Assembly: GCA_031256695.1 (NCBI GenBank) | Contig: JAIRQB010000015.1 | Span: 1-11,185, forward strand | Direction of reading: 5' to 3' | Source: Elusimicrobiota bacterium | Lineage (GTDB): Bacteria > Elusimicrobiota > Endomicrobiia > Endomicrobiales > Endomicrobiaceae | Length of the DNA stretch: 11,185 bases | In this document: piece by piece, positions 1-8,500 of the stretch | Position numbering within the stretch: position 1 is the first letter of the stretch | How the letters are laid out: every line of letters begins with the position of its first letter | Notes under the pieces: model-generated | Seen by the model: only the letters and a program-made list of their open reading frames with translations | Database searches by the model: none | Told to the model about the DNA's origin: nothing | Position numbers and translations under genes: made by a program

Positions 1-2
1 AT

Positions 3-1715
3 GAGGATTTCACAAAAGAATATCCTAATCTTGTTTCATTTTCGTCTTTGCTAAACCGTCTGCAATATGCAATCAGTCAAGTTTTAGAAAACAGCGATAT
101 AAGAAAAGAAAAAATTGAGGATATAAAGAATCAATTTAAAATAATCGGACGCAATACAAATATAAAGGATATTCCTTTGGGGTCTGACAATTCGCTTCTG
201 TGGTATATAGAGGAATTAGAAAAGAAAATTAAACCGATGATGGATTATGCCGACAATTCCATAGATGCTTTAGGCATTTTTTATCACGAGTTTGTCAAGT
301 ATTCCGGCGGAGACGGCAAAGGTTTAGGAATAGTTTTAACGCCTCAACATTTGACTGAATTTATGTGCGATTTAGTTGGTGTAAATAAAAACAGCAAGGT
401 AATTGATATTTGTTGCGGCTCGGGAACTTTTTTAGTAAGCGCTATGAGCAGAATGTTTAAAGAAGCAAATCTTAAAGAGATGGAAAAAATCCGCAAAGAT
501 TCCCTTTTTGGAATTGAGAGCAATGACGATATATATACTCTCGCAGTAGCAAATATGATAGTGCGCGGGGACGGGAAATCAAATATTGTAAATAAAGATT
601 GTTTTAAACAAGACATTATAGATTGGGCAAAGCAAAAGAATGTCAATATAGGTTTAATAAATCCGCCATATGCGCAGAGAAACAAAGAACTTGAATTTGT
701 TGAGAATATGCTTGACATTTTGACTGTCGGCGGGTTTGGAGCGGCAGTGCTTCCAATGTCTTGCGCTGTTGGTAAAAAATATAAACAGATACGGGAAAGA
801 TTATTTAAAAAACATACATTGAAAGCGGTTTTTTCTATGCCTGACGATATGTTTTATGCAAATAATGCCAATGTAAATGTATGTATTATGGTATGGGAAG
901 CGCGCAAACCTCATAATTCCGATGAGAATACTTTTTTCGGCTATTATAAAGATGATGGTTTTGTCAAAGTGAAAAAACTGGGACGTATAGATAAATTCAA
1001 TAAATGGGAAAAAATAAAAGAGGAATGGCTTCGCCTTTACCGCGAAAGAGAGACAAAAGAGGGAATGAGCGTAAAGAAAGCGGTTAAATGGAATGAAGAA
1101 TGGCTTTGCGAAGCATATATGGAAACTGATTATTCAAATTTTACTGATAGCGGTTTTATATCAACTGTTAGAAAGAATCTTGCTTATCTTGTTCTTTCAG
1201 GCAAAGCAGATTTAAATAGCAACAATTTTAAAAATACCGAGCGGGAAGTTTTGAATGTTGATAGGTGGGCGGCGTTTAAATTAACTGATTTATTTGATGT
1301 TGAGCGCGGTAAAAGACTTACAAAAGAGAACCGTATTTTAGGCTGTATACCGCTCGCTACGGCAGGCGGAATAAATGAAGGCATATCAGCGTATATTTCA
1401 AACGATGAGATGAAACATTATTCCCGAGTATTGACAATAGATATGTTTTGCAATTGTTTTTACCGCGATTATGAGTTTGCTTGCGACGATAATATATTAG
1501 TCCTTTTGCCGAAATTTGAATACAACAAATATATATTGCTTTTTATGGCGGCAGTTGCCGGCAGCGACAAATACCGCTATGCATATGGCAGACAATATAG
1601 ACAAAAAAATTTTAGGCAACATAAAATAAAACTCCCCGTTGATAAATATGGAACTCCCGATTGGCTCTTTATGGAAAACTATATAAAGTCTTTGCCGTAT
1701 AGCGAAAAAATATAA
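3..1715 (+). CDS. N6-adenine DNA methyltransferase fused to a target-recognition domain (type IIG/type I-like RM protein), 5' partial
   Basis: The frame is open from the first bases of the window, so the N-terminus is missing. A TTG at 48 lies in frame but is probably internal. Counting from the first full codon, 570 residues are visible. They carry a HsdM-like region (LTPQHLTEFM near 113), SAM-binding motif I DICCGSGTF (135-143) and the amino-methyltransferase motif NPPY (220-223). From about residue 420, WAAFKLTDLFDVERGKRLTK begins a single HsdS-type target-recognition domain that runs to the C-terminus (LPVDKYGTPDWLFMENYIKSLPYS). This M-plus-single-TRD order fits type IIG or BcgI-like enzymes that methylate adenine. 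Such proteins often carry a PD-(D/E)xK nuclease at the N-terminus, which would lie off the window (inference). No separate HsdS or HsdR gene is seen. The alternative is an orphan methylase or a type I M-S fusion. Confidence 0.9.
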   Translation, partial: EDFTKEYPNLVSFSSLLNRLQYAISQVLENSDIRKEKIEDIKNQFKIIGRNTNIKDIPLGSDNSLLWYIEELEKKIKPMMDYADNSIDALGIFYHEFVKYSGGDGKGLGIVLTPQHLTEFMCDLVGVNKNSKVIDICCGSGTFLVSAMSRMFKEANLKEMEKIRKDSLFGIESNDDIYTLAVANMIVRGDGKSNIVNKDCFKQDIIDWAKQKNVNIGLINPPYAQRNKELEFVENMLDILTVGGFGAAVLPMSCAVGKKYKQIRERLFKKHTLKAVFSMPDDMFYANNANVNVCIMVWEARKPHNSDENTFFGYYKDDGFVKVKKLGRIDKFNKWEKIKEEWLRLYRERETKEGMSVKKAVKWNEEWLCEAYMETDYSNFTDSGFISTVRKNLAYLVLSGKADLNSNNFKNTEREVLNVDRWAAFKLTDLFDVERGKRLTKENRILGCIPLATAGGINEGISAYISNDEMKHYSRVLTIDMFCNCFYRDYEFACDDNILVLLPKFEYNKYILLFMAAVAGSDKYRYAYGRQYRQKNFRQHKIKLPVDKYGTPDWLFMENYIKSLPYSEKI

Positions 1716-1752
1716 CGATAAACGTATAAATTTTTTTACAGGAGATATAAAA

Positions 1753-1812
1753 ATGCAAAACAATGAAAAATTTTACAATGTCAATAATTTGCAAAATAGG
1801 AGTAAAAAATGA
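1753..1812 (+). CDS. 19-codon leader ORF upstream of pncA, possible coupling peptide
   Basis: The ORF encodes MQNNEKFYNVNNLQNRSKK and stops at TGA 1810-1812. It has a good Shine-Dalgarno site (AGGAG, 1740-1744, 8 nt before the ATG). Its stop overlaps the pncA start in an ATGA junction, the same junction found between pncA and pncB. The pncA Shine-Dalgarno (AGGAG, 1798-1802) lies inside its last codons, so translating this ORF could affect pncA initiation. The peptide is polar, with no signal or membrane segment, and I do not recognise it. It could be a real leader peptide, the eroded tail of a lost gene, or chance. The ribosome site and junction are seen directly; the role is inferred. Confidence 0.4.
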   Translation: MQNNEKFYNVNNLQNRSKK

Positions 1813-2393
1813 AAACGCTTCTTGTAATAGATTATCAATATGACTTTTATCATCCCAAAGGCTCATTGTATTGCGAAGGCGGCGAGAAAATTTTAGATAA
1901 ATTGACGGAATTTTCTAAAAGCCCGTTTTTTGATTTAAAAATTTTCACTCAAGATTGGCATCCTAAAAGGCATATAAGTTTTGCTTCAACTCACAATAAG
2001 GAGCCTTTTACAGCATTAGACGGAGATATTTTGTGGCCAGACCATTGCGTTTGCGGCAGTCTAGGCGCAGAAATCCCCAAAACTCTATCTGACAATGCCG
2101 ATATAATTTTTAGAAAAGGCTGCGGACTGAAAATAGATTCTTATTCTGCTTTTAGAGATAAAAGCGGAAATTTGACGCCCCTGCAAAGATTTATAAGAGA
2201 AGACGATGAATTTTATATTTGCGGCATAGCGACTGATGTCTGCGTCTCTTATACCGTCAAAGACCTTGCGGAGTTTTGTAAAAATATATTTTTAGTTGAA
2301 GACCTCTGCATCGGCGTTACGCCGCAAAAACACAATGAAGCGCTGTCAGAATTGGCAGGCTTTGCAAAAATCATAAAAAGGATAAATAAATGA
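1809..2393 (+). CDS. pncA: Nicotinamidase (isochorismatase-family hydrolase)
   Basis: This cytoplasmic enzyme hydrolyses nicotinamide to nicotinate and ammonia, the first step of deamidating NAD salvage. The 194 residues fit the family length. The cysteine-hydrolase triad is visible as D8 (VIDYQ), K103 (FRKG) and C145 (GIATDVCV). The usual metal ligands are D49 and H51 (QDWHP) and H79 (WPDHC). The cis-peptide region GIATDVCVSYT and the closing VEDLCIGV stretch are typical of PncA rather than of general isochorismatases. The ATG at 1809 has an AGGAG six nucleotides upstream. The stop TGA overlaps the pncB ATG, so the two are almost certainly co-translated. The product of this enzyme is the substrate of the next one, which supports the assignment. 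I see no truncation or missing key residue. Confidence 0.95.
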   Translation: MKTLLVIDYQYDFYHPKGSLYCEGGEKILDKLTEFSKSPFFDLKIFTQDWHPKRHISFASTHNKEPFTALDGDILWPDHCVCGSLGAEIPKTLSDNADIIFRKGCGLKIDSYSAFRDKSGNLTPLQRFIREDDEFYICGIATDVCVSYTVKDLAEFCKNIFLVEDLCIGVTPQKHNEALSELAGFAKIIKRINK

Positions 2394-3592
2394 TAATTGA
2401 AAGTTTATTGGATTGCGACTTGTATAAAATCACAATGCTTCGCGTTTATTTTCACAGATTTCCGAATGTAAGCGCCCGTTTTGAATTCAAATGCAGGACG
2501 CCTGATATTGTTTTTACAAAAGAAATGATTGCTGAAATTTCAGATGAAATTGACAATCTCTGCTCATTGCGTTTTAAAGAAGACGAACTCAAATGGATTT
2601 ACGATTTATATTATATGCGGGAGCGTTCTGCAGGCTTTATAGAATTTTTGAGAATGTATAAATTGAATAGAGATTATATACGTATAGAGGAAAATCCTTT
2701 TAGGATTTACGCTCAAGGTCCTATTTTCCAATCCTCAATGTTTGAAATTTTTGTTTTAGCCATTGTCAATGAAGTCTATTATAAACACAGCGGATTTTCA
2801 GACGGGACAGTTTTAAAAGACGGGCTTGAAAGATTAGACAAAAAAATAGAACTCTTAAAAAAGCATCCTATTTTATTTGCAGATTTCGGCACGCGCCGCA
2901 GATTTTCAAAACTTTGGCAAGAGCGCGTAATGGAAAAATTAAATTCTCAACTTCCGCGCTCAGTTTTCGGCGGAAGTAGCAATATGTTTTTCGCTAAAAA
3001 ATACAAAATGCCCGCGATAGGGACTTTCGCTCACGAATTTGTTCAACTTGGGCAAGCATTAGACAGCGTCACTCTTGCTTCAAGCCAAAAAAATCAATTT
3101 CAAGTTTGGGCTGACGAATACAGAGCGTCGCTCGGCACTTGTCTTTCAGATTGTTTAGGTTTTGATTATTTTTTAAAAGATTTTGACAAATACTTTGCCA
3201 ATCTCTTTGACGGAGTCCGCCAAGACAGCGGCGACCCATATGAATGCGGGCGCAAACTCATAGAGCATTATAAAAAGTGCAAGATAGACCCTTTGACTAA
3301 AACTCTTTGCTTTAGCGATAGTTTAAATATAGAAAGCGCTATAAAATTAAACGAATACTTCAAAGATAAAATTAAAGTTTCTTTCGGCATAGGGACTAAT
3401 ATCACAAATGACGTAGGACTTCCGCAATTAAATATAGTTTTCAAAATGACAGAGGCAAATAAAAAGCCTGTGGCAAAACTCAGCGACACGCCTGAAAAAA
3501 TGATGTGCGGCGACCTCTCATATGTCAGATATTTGAGAGAGACCATAGAGCGCGAATTGAGCAGAGATAAACAGAAACAAAACTTTGTATGA
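2390..3592 (+). CDS. pncB: Nicotinate phosphoribosyltransferase
   Basis: The enzyme joins nicotinate and PRPP, with ATP hydrolysis, to give nicotinate mononucleotide for NAD synthesis. The 400-residue length equals that of the enterobacterial PncB type. Conserved blocks run in the expected order: LLDCDLYKITM (6-16), DFGTRRRFS (165-173), GTFAHEF (211-217) with H215 matching the histidine that is phosphorylated in the Salmonella enzyme, RQDSGDP (277-283), FSDSLN (308-313), GIGTNITND (333-341), LNIVFKM (347-353) and KPVAKLSD (359-366). The start overlaps the pncA stop (ATGA) and has AAGGA at 2378-2382. A regulated NAD+ riboswitch was not seen upstream. The gene is last in its operon, and a repeat element follows about 50 nt later without a clear terminator. 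The assignment is firm. Confidence 0.96.
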   Translation: MIIESLLDCDLYKITMLRVYFHRFPNVSARFEFKCRTPDIVFTKEMIAEISDEIDNLCSLRFKEDELKWIYDLYYMRERSAGFIEFLRMYKLNRDYIRIEENPFRIYAQGPIFQSSMFEIFVLAIVNEVYYKHSGFSDGTVLKDGLERLDKKIELLKKHPILFADFGTRRRFSKLWQERVMEKLNSQLPRSVFGGSSNMFFAKKYKMPAIGTFAHEFVQLGQALDSVTLASSQKNQFQVWADEYRASLGTCLSDCLGFDYFLKDFDKYFANLFDGVRQDSGDPYECGRKLIEHYKKCKIDPLTKTLCFSDSLNIESAIKLNEYFKDKIKVSFGIGTNITNDVGLPQLNIVFKMTEANKKPVAKLSDTPEKMMCGDLSYVRYLRETIERELSRDKQKQNFV

Positions 3593-3889
3593 AATTAAGA
3601 ATGCCGTCTTTTTGTAATAAAAGCGCTTTAAGACTTCGCTTACAAAGTTGAGAGCGCAGAGTTATGAGTAATGAATGCAAAACGAAAACATTCCGTCAAA
3701 CTTGTTTTGACAGAAGCGGTAAAGCAAACCCTGATAAAAATAAGGCAGTTAAAACAGCATTTCTGCGAAAGTTTTGCTTCCCGCATTCATTACTCATAAC
3801 TCTGCGCTCTTAACTTTGATAGGTCATAACTCACAATCCTTAATTCTTTGTGTTTTGAATTTTCAACTATCCAAATTGGAAACAAATTT
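3593..3889. other. Intergenic region with an inverted-repeat element, no gene seen
   Basis: This gap of about 300 bases lies between pncB and the deacetylase gene. A weak hairpin (AAGCG/CGCTT, about 3620-3640) sits after pncB but has no T-run, so it is not a convincing terminator. Most of the rest is the 176-bp inverted-repeat element annotated separately. No ORF with a ribosome site or recognisable protein is present. The deacetylase frame is open back to a TTG at 3848, but nothing there looks conserved. Confidence 0.7.
3643..3818. repeat. 176-bp element with 36-nt inverted arms (MITE-like or large hairpin)
   Basis: The left arm (3643-3678) and right arm (3783-3818) are reverse complements over 36 nt. 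The only difference is G3650 against T3811, which would still pair as G-U in RNA. The arms start CAAAGTT and end AATGC. The interior of about 104 bases has no ORF. It contains a small hairpin, GTCAAA-CTTGT-TTTGAC (3695-3711), and a consensus TTGACA at 3707-3712. No clear target-site duplication is visible at the outer edges. The arm is also internally periodic at 7 bp (AGTTGAG, AGCGCAG, AGTTATG, AGTAATG), which links it to the heptamer arrays after carB. Whether it is mobile or simply a folded intergenic repeat cannot be decided here. Confidence 0.75.
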
Positions 3890-4498
3890 ATGATTTTAAT
3901 GTATCACCATATCAAAAAACAATCTGAAGACAATTTAACCGTCAGCCAAGCCGTTTTCTTGCGGCATTTAGACGCTTTAAAAAATAAGAAAATTGTCTAT
4001 TTAGACGCTTACAATCCATTAGACCCGTCAAATGCCGTAATCACTTTTGACGACGGTTATAAAGATATTTCCATTTATGCCGTTCCGCATTTAAAAAAAA
4101 TGAATTTTCCCTTTGAAGTTTTTCTCGTAGGCGATTTTGTAAGTATGGGGGACAGCGGAAATGCAGATTTTCTAAACAGCGCTGATTTAATTGAAATTGT
4201 TAAAAGCGGCGGCAGATTGCAATATCACGCTAAAACACATCCGCATTTAGAGACAATTTACGATAAAAATATTTTAGAGGCAGAGATATTAACTCCGTCA
4301 GAATTGCGTCTTTTAGACAGAGAAGGTTTTAAATGGTTTGCTTATCCTTTTTGCGCGTATAATTCAGACGTTATAGATATAGTCAAAAAACATTATAAAG
4401 GGGCAAGAAGCGGCAAAGGACTCGGCAATAATGATTTTTATACTCTTGAAAGTTTAAGAATGGACGAGAATACAGAAATAAATGATTTTCTGAAATAA
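3890..4498 (+). CDS. Polysaccharide deacetylase family protein (NodB homology domain, CE4)
   Basis: This 202-residue protein belongs to the metal-dependent deacetylases that remove N- or O-acetyl groups from glycans. It opens with MILMYHHI, common at the start of this family. It has motif 1 ITFDDGYKD with D54/D55 (base and metal ligand), motif 2 YHAKTHPHL with H113 and H117 (metal ligands), and the FAYPF motif near 150-154. The tail FYTLESLRM resembles the family's closing strand. No signal peptide or membrane segment is seen, so it may act in the cytoplasm, for example on an envelope-glycan precursor; the substrate is unknown. The ATG at 3890 is preferred over the TTG at 3848 because it begins directly at the conserved MYHHI region and has GGAAA seven nucleotides before it. 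Its immediate neighbours do not indicate its pathway. Confidence 0.88.
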   Translation: MILMYHHIKKQSEDNLTVSQAVFLRHLDALKNKKIVYLDAYNPLDPSNAVITFDDGYKDISIYAVPHLKKMNFPFEVFLVGDFVSMGDSGNADFLNSADLIEIVKSGGRLQYHAKTHPHLETIYDKNILEAEILTPSELRLLDREGFKWFAYPFCAYNSDVIDIVKKHYKGARSGKGLGNNDFYTLESLRMDENTEINDFLK

Positions 4499-4594
4499 AA
4501 ATTCCGCAGATATAAATGCATAACAGCGGGGCAAAAAGCGGCAGGCGGCAAAGAAAATTTATTTATCTCTTATACGGAAAAACAAATCAAAAAA

Positions 4595-4972
4595 ATGAAA
4601 TTAACAATAGATGAAAAACTATCTTTAATGAAAAGCGTAAATTGGGATTATGATGTCTGCCCGAAAGATATGCTTGACGTAATTGAGCGCCGACGCGATA
4701 GCGCGGGCGTATTTGACAGGAAACAATTATTTGTCCGCTGTTTAGAGCGTTTGCGCTGGTATGACATAATAAGTTTATACGGCATAGAGCAGATGACAGA
4801 ACTCTATACGCCTGAAATTTCACGTCGCATCAGAAAAGAATTGAGGAGAGAATATGACTTTGCATTCGCATTTCTACGAGGAGAACCTTTATCTTTTACA
4901 GGATGGGGCGATAGCGGTTATAAACCGCTGCCCAACCCGTTTTTACCTGACAGGTGGTACCGCCTTAAGTAG
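4595..4972 (+). CDS. Putative antitoxin partner of an AbiEii-type nucleotidyltransferase, not AbiEi-like
   Basis: This 125-residue protein is not one I can name from a characterised family. Its blocks (NWDY near 16-19, LFVRCLERLRWYDIISLYG about 45-63, LYTPEISRRIR 70-80, and C-terminal DRWYR) resemble small proteins I recall directly upstream of AbiEii-like toxins, so an antitoxin role is inferred from position. It does not look like the winged-helix AbiEi antitoxin. It is charged and arginine-rich, with no membrane segment. The ATG at 4595 is the first in a frame open back to the deacetylase stop. No good Shine-Dalgarno is visible, in contrast to the strong one of the toxin. Its last 39 codons overlap the toxin gene in another frame, so both products share 4854-4972. 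It could also be an accessory or DNA-binding protein. Confidence 0.65.
   Translation: MKLTIDEKLSLMKSVNWDYDVCPKDMLDVIERRRDSAGVFDRKQLFVRCLERLRWYDIISLYGIEQMTELYTPEISRRIRKELRREYDFAFAFLRGEPLSFTGWGDSGYKPLPNPFLPDRWYRLK
4843..4848 (+). promoter_or_regulatory. Shine-Dalgarno of the toxin gene inside the upstream coding sequence
   Basis: GAGGAG ends five nucleotides before the ATG at 4854. It lies within the 125-aa ORF and supports internal initiation of the overlapping nucleotidyltransferase gene rather than a later start. The only other start codon before the GGTA motif in that frame is TTG at 4860. Confidence 0.8.
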
Positions 4973-5552
4973 AGCCTATTACAATCACCGCTATTCAGAC
5001 GATTTAGATTTTTTTTTAAATGAAGACGCTTCTTTTGAAAAACAAGCGAAAACCGTTATCGCTGAATTGAAAAAAGAAGGCTTTTTATTGAATGAAAAGG
5101 CTTCTGTTATTGCTGAAAGGTTTATCTCTATAGAGATTATGCGCTCATCAAATACAAATTCTTTAAAAATTGATTTTATAAACGATATAACCGCGCATTT
5201 TGGCGGTATAAAAGAGACTAGTTTTTTCAAGCGGACGGATTCAATACGCAATATATTGTCAAACAAAGTTTCGGCTCTTTTTAGATTTGCCGAAAAAGAT
5301 TTAGCAGATATTAGAGAAATATGTCTAAACGAGTCTTTTAATTGGGAAGAAATAATAAACGAGGCATATCAAAAAGACAGCGGAGTTGATGTCACCGCAT
5401 TTGCAAAAATTCTTAAAAGCATGCCTGAAAGTAAATTCAATGATATTAAATGGATAAAACCGGTTTTATGGTCTGACTTTGCATCTGATATGGAAACTAT
5501 AGCGCTGGATTTATTGAAGGGAAGCGATAATTCTCTCGTCAAAAAACAATAA
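4854..5552 (+). CDS. Nucleotidyltransferase of the AbiEii/AbiGii toxin family
   Basis: The 232-residue protein has the signatures of this DNA polymerase beta-like toxin family. These are YLTGGTALSRAYY (31-43), HRYSDDLDFF (45-54) with catalytic-type D50 and D52, a third acidic position D107 in KIDFIND, and the downstream block NILSNKVSALFRFAEKDLADI with K138, D149 and D152. Characterised relatives transfer nucleotides (MenT toxins modify tRNA) and can act in abortive infection; the target here is unknown. The start at 4854 has a strong GAGGAG, and no in-frame ATG is available before the GGTA motif, so the 119-nt overlap with the putative antitoxin gene is needed for a functional protein. The end is intact. 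carB follows after 19 nt. It could alternatively be a non-toxic nucleotidyltransferase, but the gene pairing fits a toxin-antitoxin module. Confidence 0.87.
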   Translation: MTLHSHFYEENLYLLQDGAIAVINRCPTRFYLTGGTALSRAYYNHRYSDDLDFFLNEDASFEKQAKTVIAELKKEGFLLNEKASVIAERFISIEIMRSSNTNSLKIDFINDITAHFGGIKETSFFKRTDSIRNILSNKVSALFRFAEKDLADIREICLNESFNWEEIINEAYQKDSGVDVTAFAKILKSMPESKFNDIKWIKPVLWSDFASDMETIALDLLKGSDNSLVKKQ

Positions 5553-5571
5553 AAAACAAAAAGGAAAACAA

Positions 5572-8500
5572 ATGCCATTGCTTGATTTTTTAAAACCAAA
5601 ACGAAACAAAAAACAAAAAGTAATTCTTTTAGGCTCGGGCGCGCTCTCAATAGGGCAAGCGGGCGAATTTGATTATTCAGGCTCTCAGGCTGTAAAGGCT
5701 TTAGAAGAGGAAGGGCTTGAAGTAATTATCATAAATCCAAATATCGCCTCAGTGCAGACAAATGCGGGGAAAAACAAAAAAGTCTATCTCTATCCCATAT
5801 CGCCTTTTTGGGTGGAAAAAGTTATCAAAACTGAAATGCCCGCCGCTATCATTTCAAGTTTCGGCGGACAGACTTCTCTAAATTGCGTCATCTCTCTAAA
5901 AAAAAGCGGCGTTTTAGATAAATACGGCGTGCGGATTTTAGGCACTTCAGCCGCCGCTTTAGAAATGAGCGAAGATAGAGAACAATTTGCCGCAAAAATG
6001 AATTCAATAGACATTCCTATAGCGCCCAGTTTTGCCGTATCAACAGTAGAGCAGGCTTTGGAAAAAGCGGAAATTATCGGATACCCGGTAATCACCCGCT
6101 CGGCTTTTGCTTTGGGCGGTTTAGGCAGCGGTTTGGCGGATAATCCTCAAGAACTAAAAGAACTCACTCAAGCCGCTCTTATGAATTGCCCGCAAGTTTT
6201 GATAGAAAAATCTCTCCACGGCTGGAAAGAAATTGAATATGAAGTTATGCGCGATAAAACGGGCAATACAATTACAATTTGCAATATGGAAAATTTTGAC
6301 CCGATGGGGATACATACGGGGGATTCAATAGTTATAGCCCCTTGCCAAACAATAAACAATACGGAAAATAATTTGATGCGGGATGCCGCTCTAAAAATAG
6401 CGCAAAATATAGGCATAGTCGGAGAATGCAATGTGCAGTTTGCGCTAAATCCGAAAGAATACAGTTTTTATGTCATAGAGATAAACGCGCGCCTCTCGCG
6501 CTCATCGGCTTTAGCAAGCAAGGCTACGGGCTATCCTATAGCCTATATAGCGGCAAAAATTGTTTTGGGTTTTGACCTTCTTGAATTAAAAAATCCCGTC
6601 ACTGGAACTACTTCCGCTTTTTACGAGCCCTCGTTAGATTATGTGACTTTAAAAATTCCACGCTGGGATTTAAATAAATTCAGCGGAGTCTCAAAACTTT
6701 TAGGAACTCAGATGAAAAGCGTCGGAGAAGTTATGGCTATCGGGCGGAATTTTTGCGGAGTATTGCAGAAAGCAGCAAGGATGGTAAATGAAAACGAAGA
6801 CGGTATTACCGCGCCCGTATTTAAACAGGCAAGCGGCGATGAGTTGGAAAAAGAATTATCGCGCCCTACCAATTTGAGAATTTTCGCCGTCTATGAATGT
6901 TTTAAAAGAGGCTATTCAATAGAGCAAGTCTATGAGAAAACAAAAATAGATTTTTGGTTTTTATCGCATATAGAAGATATCGCAAAGTCTGAAATTGAAT
7001 TGATGGAATTTTTTAAAACTCAAGAATATAAAGACAGCGTTTCAAAACAAGACGTCTACAATGGATATAAAAAACTCTCAAAAGATTATCTGTTGTATTT
7101 AAAAATAAGGGGCTTCTCAGATTTTCAACTTGTCAAAATTTTTCTTGCCGCCGTCTCAAACGGACAGATAAAATTGTCGGTAAAACAGACGCGCAATTTA
7201 TCTCTCTCAATTAGGAAATTGAGAAAAGAATTGAAAATTGTCCCCGTAGTTAAAAGGATAGACACAACTTCGTCGGAATATCCCACAAAATCAAATTATC
7301 TCTATTTAACTTATAGCGGAGATAAAAACGACATTTCTCTAAAACAAAATAAAAATGCGGTAATTACTTTGGGCAGCGGCAGTTATAGAATCGGCAGCAG
7401 CATAGAATTTGATTGGTGTTCCGTTATGACGAGCGCTTATTTTAAAAATAAGAGAAATGACAGCGTGATAATAAATTGCAATCCTGAAACCGTTTCAACG
7501 GATTTCAGCGCTTCCGACCGTCTGTATTTTGAAGAACTCTCTTTTGAAAGAGTTTTAGACATCATTGATATGGAAAACCCTAAGGGAATAATAGCCTGTA
7601 TGGGCGGGCAGAATCCCAATAATTTAATCGCTCCTTTAAGCGAAGCGGGAGTCAATATTTTAGGGCATAGTCAAAAAAGCGTGGATTTAGCCGAAGACAG
7701 AGGCAAATTTTCAGCGCTTCTTGACAAATTAAAAATAGACCAGCCCGCTTGGATTTCAGCATCTTCAAGAGATGAGATAGACAACTTTATAGAAAAAAAT
7801 GATTTCCCCGTTTTAATCCGTCCGAGTTTTGTTTTGTCAGGCACTTTGATGAATGTGGCAAATGATAAAAACAGCCTTGATTATTTTTTGTCTTTGACTA
7901 AAGATATTTCCGCAGATTTCCCCGTAGTGATTTCAAAATTTATTCAAGACGCCAAAGAAATAGAATGCGACGGAGCGGCAAAAGACGGCGAGGTGATTAT
8001 TTCTTTAATCAGCGAACACGTAGAAAATGCGGGCGTTCATTCAGGCGATGCCACTATGGTTTTTCCCGCTGAAAAAATTTATATAAAAACAGTAAATACC
8101 ATTAAAAATATCACGGCAAAAATCGTCAAGGGGCTTGAGTTAAACGGACCTTTCAATATCCAATTTATAGCCAAAGAAAACGATGTTAAAGTTATAGAGT
8201 GCAATGCGCGCGCCTCGCGCTCTTTTCCTTTTATTTCAAAAGTTTCAGGCATCAACTTGGCTGAAATTGCCTGCAAAATAATGAATGGAGAAAAAATAAA
8301 CAAGATTTATTTAGACGAGAGTTTATTGGCTTGGACGGGGGTTAAGGCTTCAATGTTTAGTTTCCAAAGGTTAGACGGCGCAGACCCCGTCAGCGGCGTT
8401 GAGATGGCGTCTACGGGAGAAGTCGGCTGTTTAGGGAAAAATTTCAATCACGCTTTGCTTTTGGCTATGGAGTCCACTCAAATAAAAAAACCCGTCAAAG

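Noticed and set aside
3848..3889. TTG start adding 14 residues to the deacetylase
   Set aside because: The added residues are not conserved in type, and the ATG at 3890 sits right at the usual MYHHI start with a GGAAA upstream.
4499..4594. Read-through or fusion of the deacetylase with the 125-aa protein
   Set aside because: Both lie in the same frame and the gap is open, but a clear TAA ends the deacetylase at its normal family length and the next gene has its own ATG.
5790..8303. Several antisense ORFs of 70-100 codons inside carB
   Set aside because: They are shadows of the carB reading frame without ribosome sites or recognisable products.
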